Source: Gnetum montanum (taxonomy: Eukaryota; Streptophyta; Gnetopsida; Gnetales; Gnetaceae). Taken from it: DNA of 64,000 bases. The DNA is taken from NCBI GenBank assembly GCA_015680685.1, contig MNCI01004604.1:67928-131927 (forward strand), written 5' to 3'. Shown piece by piece: positions 58,699-64,000 of this stretch. Both the position numbers and the translations under genes were made by a program. A model generated the notes under the pieces. It saw only the letters and a program-made list of their open reading frames with translations. It made no database searches and had not been told where the DNA came from. Position 1 is the stretch's first letter; each line of letters begins with the position of its first letter.

Positions 58699-61600
58699 AT
58701 GATGGCTCCAAAGAAGGAACACACAAATTTGGCACTTGTAAAGGTCGAGGAGGTGAAGCAAACACTAGGGCATGAGACAGAAGCACATGGTGTAGCATCA
58801 AAGGACACGTCATTGATCCGGTAGGCTACTATGCTTCCTCTATTTTTTTGCAATTTCGTTATTATTTTTTGCATCTGTCATTCTCTGCTTTCATTTTTTA
58901 TCCTAGTTTTAGGCATTTTTGTTTTCTTTTATCGTGTTGTTTTGGCCTTTGCATCGCCGCTGTTGCCGTTTCGGCCACAGTGGATGCATAAACGCTACGC
59001 CATCATTGTATGCAAAGTCGTTTAAACCACCACCACCATCGTTATCATAACCACGAGGGTTTGGACAATTTAAGTTACTTGGTTTTCGAATGGCATGACG
59101 TAGGACCCTCAAGAAAGTTGGGCCATGTGTGACATGTGTTCTATCGGGGCATATTGTTAATTGCCTTGTTAGGGTTAATTGCTCTATTATTACACTAGGC
59201 TATTTTTACTATGCTATTGCCTTCATGTTCTTACTACGCTATGTGCAGAAAGAGGGTTATGCCATGCTATATGTATGAACCATTAGGTATTGCTATGTTG
59301 CATGCGCATTGCACTTAGACATGATGCTAACACTTGCTGGTTGTGTTGTGTAGGATGGGGCGAAGGCCAATGCTGATTGTTTTAGAAATTAGAGGGATCC
59401 TGTGTCATGTAAGAAAACCTATGGCTAATGCTCCTCCTCCCTAGATACGTGTGGAAGAGTAGGGGGTTTGGTTTAGGAAAGGGGCACAAGAATTCCTACA
59501 ATTCCTTCTCGACCACTTCAGTGTGATCATTTGGTCATCCCTAGAAGAGGAGAAGGCAGTTGACATAATAGAAGCCATATTTCCTGGGGCAAGTCAAGGC
59601 ATTCTGAGGTTCCTGAAAAATGGAGAAATCATGAGAAGGTAAGGAGAAGGATCCATTCAATGCCCAACAGGGTTAAGGTGTTTAGCCTAGATTTGGGATA
59701 TGCCTGAATACAGTTGCTACCACCATTACAACACACTATTCCTTACACGTTATATGGCGATGAGCTTCCAGAACCCACAGGGAGCTATCTGCTATGTTGG
59801 AGGGTGAGTTTTGTAGCCTCTTTTTGCTGTGTTGTGTAATGCTAGTCATATTGGCCTAATGCTAACATTATTTTTTTGTTACCAGGTTCTTCATCAACAA
59901 GGATGGGGTTCATGATCAACTGGGTCTACTGGCTATAGCACAGATAGCCCTACAGGAGTTCTCTTCTATTGAGAACCTGCAGGTAGGTGTGATTGGTCAA
60001 TGTGGGGGTGAATACCATACCTACCCAGGTTTATATTCTATTCCCTATGATTAGTGCAAGGGGCAGGGTTGGTTGGATGAGGAGTGAGCATAACCCTTCA
60101 AATCAGTCACGGTTGAATAAGTTTTGGTTGACCTTCCACCGTTCCCGTTACTGTATAGGCCTGGTAGCCCAAATAGTAAGTGTTACATGCTCAAGTTTTT
60201 TTGAAATATTTGTATTTTCTACATTTTTATGCTAAATATTTTTGCAAAAACTGTTGCAGGGGTGAAGAAGCCCCAGGAGGTGATGGTGGTAACCACCAAG
60301 GCACAAGGGGCAAACATCTACTTCAAATACGGTGAAGTAGAAGTGAGTAAACGTTGGATAAACCATGCAACTTCAAACTCCTTGGTCTAGAACATACAGA
60401 AGGTTGGACTCATGGATCTATTTATAGCCCCAAATCTGAGTGTTCCTGCCATCGAGATGCTCTCCCTAGTCAACTCCTTTTTTGACAAGGTGGGCCACTT
60501 CCGCATGCACATACGGGACGTCCAGGTGATCATTGAAATTAATGACTAGCTATTTGCAAACTTGTTCAGTGTCCTTGTCGATGGCATCCTCATAGGGTCA
60601 AAGGGCAAGAAGGAGCTGACCCTTTAGAAGAACTATATTTAGGAGTGGTTGGGGATTGCTAAGGAGTGAAAAGGGCTTTCCATGGAGAAGCTTAAAGATG
60701 GGCCCACCAAGGAGATTTAACCTATCTTCTGTGCTTGCACATTTCCCTAGTTTCTTATCCAAGGGAAGGTCCTAGGGATTGAGTAGGTCTAGATAATGTG
60801 TGAGGTCATGGAAGAGGGGGCCCATTACAACTAGGCCAAATTTCTATGTAAAGGCTTGCAGGCTGAAATCTTGGGACTTCGCCAGAAATCAGGGTCTCGT
60901 TTCAACAAACATTATGCCTTCTACATAGGCTATCTGAAGTGCTTCGTAGAGTTTCTGGTGGTTCAAGAGAATGGAGCTTGGGTCATGCAAAATTGTAACC
61001 AGATTTCTAGACCATGAATTCGCCAGATCCTCTAGACCACTCGAGCCCAAGATCCCCTAGAAATAATTGGGGAGTCATTCTCTGTGATGACTAAGGATTA
61101 GGTGGCTCACAACGTTCGTGGCCAGGATAGCATAGGAGAGATGCTCCTTGCTGTAGTCGATAGCATGTTGTAGGGGGAATGTCCCATAGCCAAGACTATG
61201 CCCAAAAAGTTGCAATGGAAGAGGCCTCCTCTAGCTAAGAAAACCCTTCGCATGGAGGAAGAGGAGGGGTAAAGACTGTGACTTAAACTGCAGAGGATGC
61301 AACCTTCCATTGGTAAATGCTTTTGTCTAATGCTTACTTTGTTATTGTCTGCTATGCTATGGTATGCTAGGTGACGTAGTGTAGCGTAGCACCTGCTCTA
61401 AGCTAACTTGTTTTGGACTAATGCAAATTTATGTTCATGCAGGGAATTGTTGATGACATGATCAACCACCTCCAGCAAGTGAACCCTAACGTGGATAAGT
61501 AGTAGTGTTAGGTGCTCTCATGTTGTTATGCTAGAATTTTTTGAGTTTGCTAATCTTGCTACGCTAATGCGATTTCTACACTCTTTGTGTCATGGCATCC

Positions 61601-62654
61601 TCTCATCTCAAATGGGACCCGACACGACCTTTGAAAGTTGGTGTTGTGCCTACATTCCCACCTGAAGTGACCGAGGTATCTCGTCACATGTATGATGAGG
61701 CTTGCAAATGCATTTTGCACTCAGCACACTCTTTGTGGGAGTATAAGCACATCAATGAGGACCTGTGGAAATGGGTCGAAAGAGCTAAGCAAAGAGAGGC
61801 CAACTTGGTCATTGAGGTTGACGATCTCAAGTCGAGGAACGAGTTCCTCATAGCTCATGACACTAATAATGAGGACTGGTGCATGGCTGTGATAGACTAA
61901 GCTAGATTTTGGACTGTTGCACGTTAGAACATTGAAGCCACTCATGAGATAATTGAATAGTAGATGCAAATGCACTTGCTAGCCCAGAAGTGTCAGGACC
62001 TGAAAGACTTCACTGCCAAGGTTTATGAATGGGGGAAATCTTAGAAAAATCATAAAAACATGTATAAATGGAAAAATGCCATCCATTGTAAACTATATAG
62101 GGATGCTACTGTGGAGGCGTTTATGTATAAAGCATTTGTAAATGCTGTCGATGCTTCTGAGGCCTATGCCAAGTTCAAAGAGTAGGTAAAGGTTACGGAA
62201 TCTCTTGACCTAAAAGTGGACCTTCCCATAGGAGAGACTTCAACCATCTCCTTTTCTCTAGGACCACCAAGGTGGACAACTACCAAAAGGGAGAGAGCTG
62301 CTACAGATGCTAAACCAAGCAATAGGCGTTGGATGGACATCACGACAGAGGAGGTCTGGCGCCACCTCGGGCTCAGTCTAGATCGGATACCCTTTGAGAC
62401 GAACACAGGCCCTTCTTAGGTTAGTCACTTTCTACTGTGTTAATGCTTATGCTCTATTGTAGTTTGCGTTTGTTGCCCTAGCTGACCACTTCACTCCTAC
62501 GATGCAAGCTCCAAATGAGGGCGCACGACCCGTAGAGGGAGGGAATGAAGAATTGGCAGAGGGCAATGTAGGGGAAGACGATGCAAAAGGAAATGATGCA
62601 GGAATGAATGTAGGAATGAATGGCAAAGATGATGCAAACAAAGATAACCCATGA
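58699..62654 (+). pseudogene. Antisense spliced gene of element 3: HAD/NIF-like domain, unknown domain, coiled coil, acidic tail (decayed)
   Basis: Exon 1 (58699-58820) begins MMAPKKEHTNLALVKVEEVK and ends at a GTAGGC donor as in element 1. Intron 1 runs to about 59353. Exon 2 has PMLIVLEIRGILCHV, then VWFRKGAQEFLQFLLDHF, VIIWSSLEEE, then NTLFLTRYMA and NPQGAICY. The HAD fold signature is clear but Glu and Arg replace the aspartates. Intron 2 is 59806-59885, and another ends at 60259. The unknown domain (60260-61260) has VGLMDLF, HYAFYIGYLKCFVEFLVVQ and IGESFSVMT. A coiled-coil-like exon at 61592-61900 has HSLWEYKHINEDLWKWVERA. The last exon (from about 62479) is acidic: GNVGEDDAKGNDAG. In-frame stops are more frequent than in element 2. 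Confidence 0.7.
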
Positions 62655-62799
62655 TAGCATGGGATTTTTTTTTTGAAATTTTGTAAAAAACTTACAAACA
62701 TTGTCAATAGGCAAAAATTTTGAATAAAGGAAAGAATTTCAAAAAAGAAATTGATTTTGCATTAACTTGTGCATTGTGTAAAGTTTTCATGCTTTCATG

Positions 62800-63145
62800 T
62801 GCTAGTTTTAGGCCATTCTGGGCTCTTGCTAGTTTTAGGCCATTTCGGGCCATTGCTAGTTTTAAGCCATTTTGGGCTATTGCTAGTTTTAAGCCATTTC
62901 AGGCTATTGCAAGTTTTAAGCCATTTTAGGCTATAGCGTAGCATAGTTTAGGCCATTTCAAGCCATAGCGTAACATGCCAAAAGAGATGATACATTAAAA
63001 ACTTGAACAACAACTAACTGGTAACTTATGCTAGTTTTAGGCCTTTTCGGGCCATTGCTAATTTTAAGCCATTTTGGGCTATTGCTAGTTTAAAGTCATT
63101 TCGGGCTATTGCATAGCATAGTTTTAGGCAATTTCAGGCCATAGC
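62800..63145. repeat. Minisatellite between protease and antisense gene of element 3
   Basis: Units of about 28 bp: GCTAGTTTTAGGCCATTTCG then GGCCATT, with some units ending ATAGCGTAGCATAG, the palindrome motif of this subfamily's LTR. Same border as 18608-18975 and 38885-39245. Confidence 0.88.
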
Positions 63146-63179
63146 GTAGCATGCCAAAAGAGATGATATGTTAATAAAG

Positions 63180-64000
63180 CAAAAAGCGATGGATGTGCAA
63201 GGGATGAAAATTGGGCAAGAAGTAGTGGGGTTGCTATGCTATGCATCACTGCCTCTTGATCCATCATGGGTTGATCAGAACGTAAGGCCAAGGTGATTCA
63301 CCAGGGCCCTCATTCACATCATTGTCCCCCACTTGGAAGGGCAACTCAACCCATGCACTTTCATTTTGGTAACCGGTCTACTGAGCCGATTCTCCCTCTG
63401 GATGTTCAGTGTCTGCGTAAGCAGGCGCTTCATTCTCAAAGGTTATGACCTCTGAGCCCTACTCCATGTCTACGTTACTGATTGCTTGGGCTGCTACTTC
63501 ATCACCATGGATCACCACTTCCTTGCCTGTGTATGGTAGGTGGATTTCTTGGTGTATAGGTGAGGAGACAACCCTAAGTTATGCTAACCATGATCTCCCC
63601 AAGATTAGGTTAAGCCTGGGCATTTCCTCAACCATGATGAATGTCACGTTTGTATGGAACTGGTTCCCTGCTACAAAGTCTATGTGAACTATTCCCTTCA
63701 CCAGGATGCATGCCTCATTGAACAACCTTAGACATGATGTTTCTATGGGTTTGATCTAGTTGACCAAGCCCAACTTGTCCACAATAGGGAAGGGGATGAA
63801 GTTTGTGGCAGCTCCATCATCAATGTGTACCCTTCGGATCTAGTGTTGGCTGATCCAAATTATGATGAAAAGGGGTGCTGTGGTCACCTAACCCCTTTCA
63901 GGATCTTTCCTAATGGCATCATCACTGAATGTCAATTAGGATGGCTCAGGCTCTATGGGTACAAAGGGAAGCATGACCGAGTGGATCACTTCCTCTTCCG
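63180..64000 (-). pseudogene. Protease part of gag-protease of element 3 (partial)
   Basis: The aspartic protease domain enters from the right window edge. The active site HIDDGAATN is at about 63808-63835, followed by FIPFPIVDKLGLVN, a stop, LILGRSWLA and SPIHQEIHLPYTGKEVVIHG. At the HQEIH position elements 1 and 2 have a TAG stop where this copy has CAA. Gag lies outside the window. The C-terminal end near 63180 is uncertain. Confidence 0.8.

Larger units (their letters stand above)
51458..64000 (-). mobile_element. Element 3: Tat/Ogre-like retrotransposon with antisense gene (5' part outside window)
   Basis: The youngest layer of the nest, inserted in gag of element C; CCAAG at 51453-51457 is the presumed left target duplication. 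It shows the 3' LTR, PPT hairpin, minisatellite, pol, minisatellite, antisense gene, minisatellite and protease. Gag, PBS and 5' LTR should lie beyond the right edge. All reading frames contain stops, so it is also dead. Confidence 0.9.

Noticed and set aside
1-64000. Ribosomal RNA, tRNA or organelle DNA
   Set aside because: No stretch with recognisable tRNA or rRNA features was seen on reading either strand.

Overview
The window looks like repeat-dominated DNA from a plant with a large genome. No intact host gene, rRNA or tRNA could be recognised. The plant assignment rests on several large Ty3/gypsy LTR retrotransposons. Their reverse transcriptase is followed by a classical RNase H and then a second, archaeal-type RNase H, an arrangement typical of the Tat/Ogre clade, and plant-style GT-AG introns are visible. 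The species cannot be told from the sequence. A gymnosperm or another giant-genome seed plant is only a guess.

Layout. Bases 1-2080 are a minisatellite of about 39 bp per unit. Bases 2266-6440 are an unrelated 29-bp minisatellite. Element 1 (6736-25273, minus strand) is complete, with LTRs of 1.3-1.4 kb and a GAAGG target duplication. Unrecognised host-like DNA follows. Element 2 (26779-44820, minus) is complete, with LTRs of about 1.6 kb and a GTGGT target duplication. After more unrecognised DNA comes a nested stack: element B (minus, from 46119) is interrupted by element C (plus, from 48294), which is interrupted by element 3 (minus, from 51458), which runs off the window end. All coding regions carry stop codons or frameshifts. 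Many of the stops are TAG or TGA, as expected from C-to-T decay of silenced copies.

The main discovery is the internal plan of the three large elements. Read along the element strand, each is LTR, PBS, gag-protease, an opposite-strand intron-containing gene, RT-RNaseH-aRH-integrase, minisatellite, PPT hairpin, LTR. The antisense gene (plus strand: 13802-18315, 34288-38708, 58699-62654) occupies the gap between protease and RT, where Ogre elements carry an intron. A splice-acceptor-like site lies 11-12 nt before the pol ATG in all three copies. The antisense gene starts with a short basic exon. A segment resembling the FCP1/NIF branch of HAD phosphatases follows, but both catalytic aspartate motifs are replaced in all three copies. 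Next come an unrecognised conserved domain, a coiled-coil-like part and an acidic tail. Intron positions are shared between copies.

Two further family-wide features stand out. A hairpin with covarying arms sits at the PPT/U3 junction of four copies. Related minisatellites (TAGTTTAAGGCC...GGGCC type) occur at the same three module borders in each large element. The LTRs also carry short palindromic repeats whose sequence differs by subfamily: GCGTATACGC in element 1, ATGCAGCGTAAT-like in element 2, and CTACGTAGCATAGC-like in B, C and element 3. Two single-N sites look like assembly artefacts.
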